Below, one piece after another: positions 1-10,700 of a DNA stretch of 64,000 nt. This DNA is from Ilex aquifolium (Eukaryota; Streptophyta; Magnoliopsida; Aquifoliales; Aquifoliaceae), in the NCBI GenBank assembly GCA_951799425.1, contig OX637394.1, positions 14,338,001-14,402,000 of the forward strand, given 5' to 3'. The notes beneath the pieces were generated by a model. That model did no database searches. It saw nothing but the letters and a program-made list of their open reading frames with translations, and was not told where the DNA came from. The stretch's first letter is position 1, and each line of letters opens with the position of its first letter. Made by a program: the position numbers and the translations under genes.

Positions 1-824
1 CTACAGAAAATTAAATTCTGTGACTAGAAAATATCATTTTCCTTTGCCTTTCATGGATCAAGTTTTAGAAAGGGTGGCATCACATATATTTTATTGCTTT
101 TTGGATGGTTATTCGGGATATAACCAAATTGAGATAGCTCTAGAGGACCAAGAGAAGACCACATTTACTTGTCCTTTTGGTATCTCTGCGTATCGAAGGA
201 TGCCTTTTGGACTTTGCAATGCACCTGCGACCTTTCAACGGTGTATGCTTTGTATTTTTAGTGATATGGTTGAGTGTTTTCTTGAAGCCTTTGTGGATGA
301 TTTTTACTATTGTTAGTGATTCATATAATGATTGCCTTTTAAATCTTGAGAAAGTGCTAATTTGATGTGAAGAAAAGAACCTGGTACTTAATTGAGAAAA
401 ATGCCACTTTATAGTTCGAAAGGGAATTGTCCTTGGTAACATTGTTTCTTCTGAGGGAATTCAAGTTGATAGAGCTAAGATTGAATTAATTGCTAATGTA
501 CATACCCCCAAAACCCTTAAGGATGTTAGATCTTTTTTGGGTCACGCTGGTTTTTATAGGAGGTTTAGAAAAGACTTTAGTTCTATATCTAGACCACTTT
601 GCCACCTCCTAGGGAAAGACACACCTTTTGAGTGGGATACGTCGTGCCAAGAAGCTTTTGATAAGCTGAAAGACATGCTCGTCACTGCTCCAATTATGCA
701 ACCCCCAGATTGGAATCTTCCTTTTGAAATTATGTGTGACGCCAGTGATTACGCTGTAGGGGCAGTTTTAGGGCAACGTAATGAGAAAAAAGCCACATGT
801 CATATACTATGCTAGTAGGACTTT
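1..824 (+). mobile_element. Athila-like Ty3/gypsy pol fragment (RT to start of RNase H)
   Basis: The translation shows typical Ty3/gypsy reverse transcriptase: a DGYSGYNQI block, then EKTTFTCPFG, a MPFGLCNAPATFQRCM block and the catalytic-site region FVDDF near 285-305. The thumb/RNase H linker (GHAGFYRRF, about 540) and the start of RNase H ([14 protein letters not shown], about 735-775) follow. The block set and spacing match the Athila lineage, as in the copies at 39642-50400 and 52437-58916. The fragment enters from the left edge and stops inside RNase H at a junction with P450 sequence near 824. It is an old, broken copy with several breaks, and no LTR of this copy lies in the window. 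Confidence 0.9.
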
Positions 825-1358
825 TACAGATTCATTGGGAAGGCAAAGATGAAGTTTTAGCTTTTCCTCTATCAAAAATCATAACTTTGATGCTTTCTTG
901 GCATTGAAATGGAGATTGCAGCCTCAAAAAAACCCGGGGAATTATTAGAGTGGGAAGACATGCAGAAAATGAAATACTCTTGGAACCTAATATGTGAGAT
1001 GATGTGACTTGTTCCACCACTTCAAAGAACTTTTAGGGACGTCCTAACTGACTTCACCTATGCCGGATACACCATTCCTAAGGGGTGGAAGGTACATAAA
1101 CATCTCAAATTAATGATGTAATGCAAATATGGTTCATATTTCATACCCTTTGTTCATTACATAAGAACTTAGTTATTTTTCACTATATCTGTAGGTTTAT
1201 TGGACAGTGAGTTCAACCAGCACAAACCATGACTACTTTAAAGACCCAGAGAAATTTGACCCTTCAAGGTATGACGCAGGTGGACCTCCCCCTTATACAT
1301 ATGTTCCATTTGGAGGTGGACCTAGATTGTGCCCCGGAAAAGTGTATGCTCGGCTTTA
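824..1358 (+). pseudogene. Cytochrome P450 (CYP716-like) pseudogene, partial genomic duplicate
   Basis: This is a partial copy of the P450 gene at 36918-38606, roughly 90-96% identical where compared by eye. It begins inside the counterpart of exon 1 (near 37436). It has lost a few bases before GIEN and then about 0.5 kb, so that exon 1 runs straight into exon 2 without intron 1. Intron 2 is kept with its splice sites (donor near 1090, acceptor near 1195), so this is a DNA-level duplicate and not a retrocopy. The Arg codon of the ExxR motif has become TGA (near 1006). The heme-binding block [12 protein letters not shown] is still readable at about 1305-1345. It ends after the counterpart of YARL, and mobile-element sequence flanks it on both sides. 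It cannot make a P450. Confidence 0.92.
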
Positions 1359-1364
1359 TCCTGG

Positions 1365-3765
1365 GTTTCTAATTGTTGCTTGTTCTCAACTAGGTACGTA
1401 TTTTGTTCTTCTCTTCTTCTCTTTTAGGCCTCTGTTCATTCTGGATCTCTCGGATTCGAGGTCGTTACTTCATTTTTGGACCTTTTCGTTTTTGCTTCTT
1501 TAGGAGTCGAGGTCGTTCATTATCTTCTCTTCCTCTCTTCTTAGATCCTTACGCTACTGCTAGGATTTTCCTCTTTGGTCGTTAGAGCCTCGATCCCAGG
1601 GCTCTCGATAATTGTTTTAGCAACGTTCCTCCCCTTTACTCCTCCTTTGGTCTTCCTTGTTTCCTCTGAAGCCACTGCATCCTTTGTGTCCCTCCCCACG
1701 GGGGACAAGTCTCCCGAGGCAAAGGAGGATGATCTAGGAGATGTCAGTGATGAAATAGATAATTTCTCAGGGGTTGACTCTGTCGATGTCAAGGAGAGAG
1801 TAGATGTGCCTTTATCTTTACCAGGATCTACCTCGAGTTCTAAGAGATCCTGAAAAGGGAAAGCTAAAAAAGGTAGTGATGGGCCCTCAGATAGTGTTGA
1901 GGGCTCTGAACCTGACCCTCGCGCTTCAGACCTGGTAGGTCATATTGATGTTACACCTCCTTTGATGAGTGTCCTCTCTATGAGGTTCGGTTTTCCTAGT
2001 GGTATGCGTTAGTGGTGACCTTTTATAGATATTAGGTATGACTCCGAGGTGCCTGAGAAGACCTGTTTCTTCGTAGCTTCTTTGGAGAACGGTCTTAGGT
2101 TCCCTATACACCCCTTCATCAAATCCGTTCTTCAACACTTCAATGTTTGTCCTGCTCAGATTTCTCCCAACTTCTGGGGTGTCTTAGTAGGCCTCCTTAT
2201 CTTTTTCAAGAAGAATGAGCTCGGTACCCCTTCAGTTCCTTTACTTATGAAATATTTCAACGTCAAATTCCCTTTTGATGGCTTTCTGTACATCTCTAAA
2301 CGAGTGAATACCCCGACCCAAATTACTGACCTACCAAGCTCCCACAAGAATTGGAAGAAACCATTCTTTTTCATGTCAGGGAAAGAATGGGAGTTTGACC
2401 TGAATAATGCTACTGACACCCTTCCTGTTCTCATTTTTGGTCTGGTCCTGATAACTTGGGCGAGTCCTCGTTTAAAAGAGGCTTAGCTTGACACGTTGTG
2501 TCTCCACATTTCCTCTGCTAACCTTGTTTCCCTTGATTGCTTCAGGTATTCGTTTGGTCCTTGGAGCAGACAATAGGCTTGCCCTACTGGGCCTTAAGGA
2601 GTGCCAGCCAGAGAAGTGCTCCAATCTGATAAAGCATTCTATACTTACCCAGTTCGGGTTTAGTCCCCCCAAAGTGAGAGTAGAGACCCATATTTCGATA
2701 TCTATGGTTGGCGTAGAATAGCTTACCAGTAAGGCTTCTCTTCCTTTATCTCTAGCTCTTCCTTTCTTTCTATTTTCACTGACCTGCTTATTTTGGCTTC
2801 TCAGGTTCTAGCTCGATGGCTCCTGACGCTGTGAAGGCCAAGGTGACTCTTCTTAGGAAGAGTAGAAGTGGGGGAAAATGCAAGGCTGAGGTTGGGTCTA
2901 GAAGCGACCCCATTCCTCTCTCAAAAGTGTAGAGAACAGAAGTGCCTCCACCTTATCTTCCCTTGCCAATAATAGAAGTGCCTTTACCGTCTCCTCCCCT
3001 GCCAACCTTGCCTCGCAAGAGGCCATCTGTCGAGGTGTCATCTTTTGCAGAGAGGAGCCTTCCTGCTCCAGAAGTCTCAGTTGCCCCCAGTCTCAAATAG
3101 GGGACCTTTCTAAGGTGGAGCTTAGGAAACCTTTCGATTTTGCTCGGGAGGGTGCGCTGAGCTCTCTGGTTCCCTCTCTACGAGATCCCTTCATCTCCAC
3201 ATCGGCTGGAATGCCTCCTCTTCAGATGACCTTCGGGAAAGTTAAGGGCTCTTCTGGCCGCGCTTCCCAGGCCAGGGGTTCTCTCATTAGGGATGTAAAT
3301 CTGGCTGCTGCGGCTATTGCCTCCGTCCTCTCGGAGTCCGATATCCAGGAGGTTTCTACAGTGCCTCTGCCCACCTCGGCTGCCACTGTTCCGTATGGAG
3401 CGGCCTCGGTAAGTTCTGAGTTTACTGAACTTTTATTCTTACTTTGGGTAGACTGCTTATTTTGATTTCTTTTGTTTATCTCAGTTGGCTATCCACGTGA
3501 GTGCCTTGGTGAGTAGGGTTCGGGCTCTGGAGAGCGCTGCTAAGGCGACACAAAAGTCTTCAAAGGCCTTCAAACTCAAAATTGCCAATCTAGCCTTTGC
3601 TAACGAGGACCTGAAGACTCAGGTGCATGGTATGAAGGCTCAGGTCATGTAGTTGACCTCAGGAAACAGGGGTTTGGAGGCTGAGGCTGAGAATGCTAAA
3701 GATGAGCTTAAGATTAAAACTGAAAGCAAGATATTACAACAGAAGGGTCAGACACATGAGTTTCC
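1365..3765 (+). mobile_element. Antisense accessory ORF of a Tat-lineage LTR element (copy A), fragment
   Basis: This is a relic of the accessory gene also present at 4535-7790 on the other strand. The clearest block (2049-2430) encodes a conserved domain with VLQHFNVCPAQISPNFWG and GKEWEF. I recognise it as the putative gypsy-type transposon domain (Pfam Transposase_28). An acidic, Ser-rich N-terminal part precedes it. Downstream blocks (2560-2720, 3115-3420, 3485-3730) hold a charged, coiled-coil-like stretch rich in Lys, Glu and Ala. Tat elements such as Retand and Grande are known to carry such ORFs antisense to gag-pol, near the 3' LTR. This copy therefore belongs to an element lying on the minus strand whose LTR and pol are not here. 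It is broken, with several breaks. Confidence 0.75.
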
Positions 3766-4070
3766 TTTTTTTTGGGGGGGAGGGGGGAAGGGGGCTTGAA
3801 CCCTTAACCTCAAGAAGGCAAAACCTTCACAAGGCAAGAAATGACCTCACTCATGGGAAAGTAGGGCCCAACTATGAAGGGCCATACATTGTGTCCAAAG
3901 TAATTAGGCCAGGGAATATGAGCTGCAGACTTAAGAAGGGAAAGTTTTGCCTCACTATTAGAATGTTGATCATTTGAAAAGGTTCTTTCAATAGATAAAG
4001 ATCAAACTTTTGTAAAGCTTCATTACAATAAACAAGAAGTTTCAGGTCAATTGTCATTCCTCACAAATTA

Positions 4071-4339
4071 AAGATGAGCTCTTCAGCTCATAGACAAAAG
4101 ATGAGCTCTTCGGCTCATAGACAAATGATGAGCTCTTCAGCTTATAAACGAACGATGAGCTCTTCAGGTCATAAATCCAAGATGAGCTCTTCAGCTCATA
4201 AGTCCAAGTTAAGCTCTTCAGCTCATGGAACTAAGATGAGCTTCCCAGCTCATAAATCAAAATGGGTTCTTTAACTCATGAACAAATGATGAATTTCTCA
4301 GCTCATAAACTAAGGATGAGTTTCTCAGCTAATAAATCT
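4071..4339 (+). repeat. 27-bp minisatellite, about 10 copies, each a small hairpin
   Basis: Ten imperfect head-to-tail units of 27 bp. Each unit contains the near-palindrome ATGAGCTCTTCAGCTCAT, with 7-bp arms and a 4-base loop. Units drift towards the right end (TTTCTCAGCTCAT forms). Because 27 is a multiple of three, the array reads as a nine-residue repeat (MSSSAHRQK-like) on the + strand from 4074 to about 4270. It lies between the integrase tail and the antisense ORF of the Tat element. I see no independent coding signal. Confidence 0.9.
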
Positions 4340-4534
4340 TTCTACTCCTAACAAAAAGACAAACTTCTCAGGAACATACCTCATACTTGAAAAATTACCA
4401 AGACAAAAATGCTCCCAGAAGAACAAAGTTATCCTTGAAGTAAATAGGGCAAAGGGGAGACAGTAATACATAAACAAGATAGTTTTTCCATTTCTTCTAA
4501 AAACTATTACAGGGACAAGAAATTTTAAAACAAA

Positions 4535-7500
4535 ATCCCTAAAGGTCCACAACTGGATCTATAATCCCTTCAGTAGTTGGGGGCATCTCAAGGGAAACCA
4601 CTCTCTCTGGCACAACTGGAGTTGGAAAAGTATTAGTTGAAGCAGGAAGATCTTCAGAATGTAAAGGTGCAGAGGCCTCATCACTAGCAATAACAGTTGA
4701 AGGAGGAGGAACCGTCAGGTCAGTCGCAAGAACTTCCATTGCCACCCTAGTACAAGCTGGCAAGAGTGGAACAAGCTCGGGAGTCAGGACTTCAGTTTCA
4801 GTAGGAACCAGCTCAGAAGCTTGGACCTCAGACTCAATAGAAGCAGGCTCAGGGGCCTAAAGCTCATCATCGGCAGGGATCTCCTCCCCAGCAAGGACAA
4901 CAGCAGAAACCTCGACCCCACCCTCATTCTCTACAACTGGCCCTTCTTTCTCCTTATCTAGAGGAGGATCGAAGTCGAAGTCCTGATCGGGATACTTATC
5001 CATAGCCTACTCTTGGAAGGCGAAGTACCCCGCTTCCTAGTTCATAGCAGATTCGTCTTGTAGCGCTGTTATCTGGGCATCTTTCTCTCGAACTTTGGCT
5101 CTCTCCGCCTCAATCTCCTTTAACAGCACAACGTTGACCTTAGCCAGTATATCATACTCTTTCTTCATGATATGGACAACGTCACGAGCTATGAAGACAT
5201 CCTTCTAAGCTTGGAGGAGGCCATCTACCTTCAATTTTACTTCATCATCCTTCCTCTTGACTAGGCCTCCAGGTCCTTGTTCGCCGTACACAAGCTCAGC
5301 ACGTGAGGTTTTAGGTCTTGAACTTGAGCCTGCAAGTCATCATTGGAAAAAGACAACTCAGAGACCTTAAGCTCAAAGGCCTTTGAGGTCTTCTAAGCTG
5401 CCTTAGCATCCTTTTCGGAAGCTCGGACTCTCTACACCAGAGCTCCCACATGGATGGCCATCTGTGAGAGCAAGCAAGATACAAAGTCAGAAATCGTAAA
5501 GAGAATATAGACTCAAATTGGAGGTATGCCAGATAGAAACTTACTAAGGCTGCCCCAAAAAGAGCAGTAATAGCTGAGGTGGACAAAGACATTGAAGTGG
5601 CCTCCTAGATATTTGACTCTGGGATGACAGATAGAAGAACGTTGGCAGCTAGGTCCAAGTCCCTGATGAGTGAACCCTTGCCCTGGGAAGCTCGGCCAGA
5701 AGAGCCCTCAACCTTACCAGAGGTCAGCTGGAGAGACGCCACCTCAGTTGACAGAGAAGCAAAAGGACCTCGTAAAGAAGGAGCCAAAGAGCTCAACGCA
5801 CCAGCCACTTCCTTAGTCGAGGCTGAGGGCTTCTTGAACCCAACTCTAGGGAGATTCCCCACCTTGGACTGGGAAAAAAATAAGCCTATAGAGCAGGGAG
5901 ACTCCCCTCAGCAAGTGGTAATGGCTGAGTGGACGTCTTTTGAAGAGGTGAGGACGTCGGAGGAGGAGAAGGTGGTGGCACCTCTACCTTTTGAACCTTT
6001 GGTGGGGGATCCAGGCTACTCTCGGATCTGACTTCAACCTTACGTTTACCCCCAGTTCTACCCTTCCTAAATTGGGCCACCTTGGCCCTTACTGTCTCTG
6101 CATCAGGAGCCATCGAGCTGGGGCCTAAAAAATCAAAGTGAGCAGGTTAGCAAGTTTGAGAAAGGAAAAAGATTTTGATCAAAAAAAGAAAGGAAAAAGA
6201 TAAAAAAAAATGATGAAAGAAGAAAGCCTTACCAACAGAACCTTCCACACCAGCTACGGATATTGGGATAGGAGTTTCAACTCTCATTTCGGGAGGACTG
6301 AACCCGAACTGAGTGAGCACTGCAGGCTTGAGAAGCTCTGAGTACTTCTTTGGTTGACAATCCTCCAAGCCCAACAGGACAATCTTATCCTCTGCGCTGA
6401 AATCGGGTTGGATACCTGAAAACGATAAAAGGACACAAGGTCAGCAAAAGAAACACTGAACTAAGGAAAGAAGCTAGACCAGGCCTTCTCAGCTAGGACT
6501 TACCCACAAGAAGAGTATCAGCAGTGTCCTTGGGGTTAAACTCCCACTCTTTCCTAGAAACGAAGAAGAAAAGCTTCTTCCAACCCTTATGGGAACTCGG
6601 GAGGTTCGAGATTAGAACTCGGGTTTTCACCCGTTTGGCTATATAAAGGAAGCCATCAGAAGGAGAGAACTTGACATTAAAGAACTTCATAAGCAGGGGT
6701 ATCGTAGGGACACCGAACTCGTTCTTCTTAAAGAAAACCAAAAGACCCACTAAAACACCCCAGAAATTGGGGAAAAGTTGAGCAGGGTAGACGTTGAAAT
6801 GTTGGAGAACAGTTTTGAGGAAGGCATATACAGGAAACCTAAGGTCGTTCTCGAAGAAAGCAACAAAGAAGCAGACCTTCTTAGCGACCATGGTGTCATA
6901 TCGAATATCCATATTTGGAGTCCAGTACTGTATGCCTCTAGGAAAACCAAACCTAGCAGAAATGATGCTTAGGAAAGGAAGGGTGACCTCGCTGAAACCT
7001 ACAAAGTTTGAAGCTCGGGGAGTGACCTCCATATCCCCAGCACTGCCTGAGGTCCCGACTCCGCTCATCTTAGACTTCACTTTTTGAGACTTCTTAGACC
7101 TCAGAACAGGGCTGGGTAATGATAGAGGGACCCCTGTCTCCTCCTCGACATCAATAGATTCGACACCAGGAAAGTTATCTATCTTGTTGCCCATGTCCCC
7201 CAGGTCATCCTCCTCTAGCTTCGGAGACCTATCGCCCATGGCAAGGGAGATAGATGAAATAGTGGCTTTAGAAGAGGCAGACATGATAGAATAGGAGAAA
7301 GGAAGATTAAAAGAAGCATAGAGGGGAGGGGCATTGGTAAAACAGTCATTGAGGGCCCTAGGGTCAAGACACCAGTGGCCAAAAAGAAAAATCCTAGTGG
7401 TGGAATAAGGATCTAAGAAGAGAGGAAGGAAGGACAATAAACGACCTCGATTTCTAAAATAGCAGAAACGAAAAGTCTAGAAATGGAGTAACCACCTCGA

Positions 7501-7790
7501 ATTCGTGGGATCTAGAATGAATAGAAGCCCAAAAAGAATAAAGGGAACAACGAGGCAGAGGACGTACCTAATCAAAGACGATAAATGATTGAAGACCCGA
7601 AGTAGACTCGAAGATGGAAATTAGCTAGCGTCACAGGTACTCTAGAGCAAATTTGGGCGTTTTCCAGTGAAACCCTAAGCCACCAAGAAGTTGAAGAAGA
7701 TGAAATCGCAAGGAAAAAGAAAAGAAAGAAAACTGAAGAGAGAAGGCAAAGCGAATTCGAAATGATGGAGGAGGCGGTTTTTGCCTGCAA
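4535..7790 (-). mobile_element. Antisense accessory gene of the Tat element (copy B)
   Basis: Read on the minus strand, opposite to its host element. The longest block (7437-6493) has a likely start at the Met near 7284 (MSASSKATISS). An acidic Ser-rich stretch follows (SLAMGDRSPKLEEDDLGDMG), then the conserved domain with FPVYAFLKTVLQHFNVYPAQ and GVLVGLLVFFKKNEFG (Transposase_28-like). Further coding-like blocks (6374-6215, 6113-5605, 5592-5311, 4763-4539) are separated by gaps that look like introns, with GT/AG at block edges. The distal blocks are Pro/Ser/Glu-rich or coiled-coil-like. The function of this protein family is not established. Whether this copy is whole cannot be decided by eye. 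Confidence 0.65.
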
Positions 7791-7987
7791 ATGTATTTAA
7801 GATTGGTGTACGAACAGACAAGTAGAGCTAGGGCATAAAGGGCGTGCACAAAATATGCGGCGAAAATAACTCCTGGCATGTTTGCAACGTCGTAGAAATT
7901 TAGGAATATCCCATTGTGCGAATCTCGAGGGCAAACTAGGCCAACCCCAGTTCAGGTAACTCACCTGACTAAGAGCTGGGGGCCAAC

Positions 7988-8555
7988 TGATGATACCCAA
8001 AATATGTCCAAGGTTGAGCTCGGGTGATCAGCTCAAACTTCCCCAGCTCGGGCACTCAGCCCACCCTTGATGACTAGGAAGCTCAAAGTCAACACCTCTT
8101 CCCCAGCAGCTGCACCTCCACAAGTATAGCACAGATGGCAGTTGGCTTCCACCCAAGCACCATCCATAACATAACGGCCTCGCATTTGGGCAAAGAAGCC
8201 GTAACCATCTCAACGGTATCCTTAGCAATCGTATAACATGCGCAAATGTTATGAAAGGAAGGCTAGGATCATGCCCAGAATCATGCCCAGAATCATGCAA
8301 AGTCTCTGAAGACTATAAATATGGGCATATCCCTCACAACTGAACATAAGCAATTGTAGCCTGAGCAAATTCCCTGTGTAATTTCCCCTCTTTATCAATA
8401 TATATCACAGAAGCAAGAGACTCCCTTGAGAGTGGATTAGTCGAGTACCCGAGCTGGTGAATCACTATAAACTCCCTGTGTATGAGCCCCTTTTTTGAGC
8501 CATTCAGTGATCCTTAATCTCCAAACTCTGCTCTGTCGTGCTATACACATCATCA
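7988..8555 (+). repeat. 3' LTR of the Tat element
   Basis: Runs from TGATGATACCC to CATCATCA. It is preceded directly by a polypurine tract and is not followed by a primer-binding site, which marks it as the 3' LTR of the element at 3800-8555. TATAAAT lies at 8314-8320. An 18-bp direct repeat containing ATCATGCCCAGA sits at 8268-8293. No second copy of this LTR is in the window. Confidence 0.8.
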
Positions 8556-9217
8556 GAAATATAAGCTTATTATGGATTTAAACTATAAAGTGGTGAAAAT
8601 CTAATCTCAATCTTTGTTTGATTTATGTTGAAGAAGAGAAGTCCAAGTCCTCTACACATAACAATGTTAGTGGAGTGAAAGACGTGCGCTACATGAGATA
8701 AGCAGGAGGTCTATCAAGTTATGGGGGATATAGAAGTAATTTGGAACAAAATACATCCCACTTGGATTATAATACTACCTATGTTGGTGGTATTGGAATA
8801 GGCATATTAGTACGGATGTAGGGTATTAAAAATATACGGGTTGGTATACATATTTAAAATAAATACTATACATAATATGTAGTCAAATTGAACTAACAAA
8901 TACAATATAAGTCATAATTAGACAAATTTTAATATGATACAATGATTTATCCCCATAATACGTTAATCAAACGTCCTAAATTAAAATTTGTAAGAAAAAG
9001 TGTTTGCAAAAAAGATTGAGTGAGGGGAATTACCCTCACTAATGCCTTGTTGTAGAATACAGTGTGGTAAAACAAAGTATTGGGAACAAGTAACGTTCGA
9101 ATGTGGGTTACAATCGTACGAACCGAAGTACCAATATCTCAATTTCTATTAGAAATCGAGATTTTGAAAAAATACTGGGAGTAAGGCTCGTGCCTCCCTC
9201 ATTTTTATTTCTTCTTC

Positions 9218-9270
<53 letters not shown>

Positions 9271-9840
9271 CAAAATTATAACTTGAAGTTCTCATTATGT
9301 AGCCTTCCTCTTAAAGAGGATTCCTTGAGACCCTGAGTGGAGAATGAAGTTTTTCCTCTATTTATAAGAGAAGATGAATCCATGAAAAACCCCCAAGAAC
9401 CAATAAAGGATTCTTGTATTTGCCCTCCAACTCACATACTCCAAATGTTTTGGGGGAAAGTGAAAATTTTATTTTCCCACCAATCTCAATTTACAAGTAT
9501 TACAAGTACTTTATATATACTATATATATATTCTTATATATATGTATTTAATATTTATGTCAATACATGCAAATGATGTTATACTAATTAATATATCACT
9601 ATTAGTTATATATATATAAAATAAAGTACCTTACAATTCAAATCTCAAAAGATAAACAAAATAACTTTTGCTATTCGCGGTTGATATCACTTTAAATTTT
9701 ACTTTAAAGTTAATCTAACGGCAAATATTAACACCCTAAATTTAATAGGAAAAATAGGCCTCTAAGGGTGTGTTTGAAGTGACTTTTTAAAAGTACTTCT
9801 ACAAATTATTTCTCATAAATATTTAAAAAAAAAATAGTTT
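8556..9840. other. AT-rich intergenic DNA, no gene seen
   Basis: About 1.3 kb without recognisable coding sequence. It holds a (TA)n microsatellite at about 9222-9263. Near 9770 there is a stretch (GTGTTTGAAGTGAC) resembling the ends of common plant MITEs, but I could not pair it with a second terminus. Confidence 0.6.
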
Positions 9841-9844
9841 TTGA

Positions 9845-10265
9845 AACCGCTCCACCGCCACCTCTACCACCACCACCACCACCACCGCCGCCGCCACTGT
9901 CACCACCACCGCCACCACCACTACCACCACCGCCACCACCACCATCGTCGTAGCCGCCACCACCACCACTACTGCCACCACCACCACCACTGCCCCCACC
10001 CTCACCCCCACCACCACCACCGCCGTCGTCGCCACTACTACCACCACCACTGCCGTCGCCGCCACCCCCACCACCACTGCCACCGCCGCGACCACCATCA
10101 CCTCCACCACCACCACCACCACCACCACCGTCGTCACCACCACCACCACCGTCGTCGCCGTCGCCACCGCCACCACCGTCGCTGCCACCACCACCGTCAC
10201 CACGGTCATTGCCACCCACCACAATCATCACCGTCTCCTACCACCACCACTGCCGCCCACCACCT
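9845..10265. repeat. Compound CCA/CCG trinucleotide repeat, about 420 bp
   Basis: An almost pure run of CCA, CCG, TCG and ACT-type triplets on the + strand. Because the triplets lack stop codons, long open frames appear on both strands (poly-His/Arg on +, poly-Gly and poly-Val on -). These are artefacts of the repeat. The complementary strand is (GGT/GGC)n. It sits just upstream of a Helitron 3' terminus and may be part of that element. Confidence 0.9.
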
Positions 10266-10344
10266 CTCACCCCCACTACAAACCGATGCTTAAATTCTTT
10301 TATCTCTTCTCTATGTTTGTGATTTGATTTTGGATATGAATACT

Positions 10345-10372
10345 CTGTGCCTTCAGACACAGGCAATAACTA

Positions 10373-10373
<1 letters not shown>
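10345..10373 (+). mobile_element. Helitron 3' terminus (element lies to the left)
   Basis: A hairpin CTGTGCCTTCAGACACAG (10345-10362) is followed eight bases later by CTAG (10370-10373) and then T. This fits the Helitron rule of a 3' hairpin plus CTRR inserted at A^T. The same GTGCCTTCAG hairpin ends the Helitrons at 26912 and 48645, so all three belong to related families. The 5' end of this element could not be placed. Confidence 0.75.

Positions 10374-10417
<44 letters not shown>
10374..10417. repeat. (AT)n microsatellite between two Helitrons
   Basis: A pure AT dinucleotide run directly after the Helitron CTAG end. The next Helitron probably begins at or shortly after it (TATAAAGTAGAGC near 10413). 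Confidence 0.9.
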
Positions 10418-10421
<4 letters not shown>

Positions 10422-10599
10422 AGAGCTAAGTTTGAATTTTAGAGACAAAGAGAGGTCCAGATCGTTTTGAGACAAAACATAAACACATCCAACAGACAAT
10501 GTAATCCCAACATAAAAGACAGTTCAGATTATTTAAAATATTATGATCTAACGGTCAACAATGAGTACTAAATTTTTTTTTTCTACCCAACTCAGGCCT

Positions 10600-10700
10600 A
10601 TCTCTCACGCGTCTCTCTCTCTCTCTCTCTCTCACGCCTTTCTCTCTCACTTCTGCCTCTCTCTTTCTCTCACGCCTCTCTTTCCTAATCTATCACCCCT
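10600..10700 (+). repeat. CT-rich low-complexity tract near the Helitron 5' end
   Basis: Runs of CTCTCT and TCTCTCAC on the + strand. The Helitron at 42112 has a similar CT-rich tract about 230 bp from its 5' end, which supports placing this Helitron's start just to the left. The short open frame across it (10561-10854) is Ser/Leu-rich low complexity and not a supported gene. Confidence 0.6.

Larger units (their letters stand above)
3800..8555 (+). mobile_element. 5'-truncated Tat-lineage Ty3/gypsy element with antisense ORF and 3' LTR
   Basis: Parts in order on the + strand: the C-terminal tail of integrase (about 3860-3975; GPNYEGPYIV, VIRPG), a 27-bp minisatellite (4071-4339), an accessory ORF read on the minus strand (7790 to 4535), a polypurine tract (7971-7987, ending GAGCTGGGGGCCAAC), and one LTR (7988-8555). 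The LTR begins TGATGATACCC, ends CATCATCA, and has a TATA box at 8314-8320. Gag, most of pol and the 5' LTR are absent, so no LTR-pair age can be given. The copy is broken. The layout pol, antisense ORF, PPT, LTR is the one known for Retand/Grande-type Tat elements. Confidence 0.8.

Noticed and set aside
3770-3830. Possible SINE, because GGGTTCAAGCCC on the minus strand resembles a pol III B box
   Set aside because: No A box, no tRNA-like head and no A-rich tail in the right order; one short match is not enough.
9806-10293. Open frames for poly-His/Arg, poly-Gly and poly-Val proteins on both strands
   Set aside because: They arise from the stop-free CCA/CCG triplet repeat; no start context, promoter or conserved domain supports a gene.
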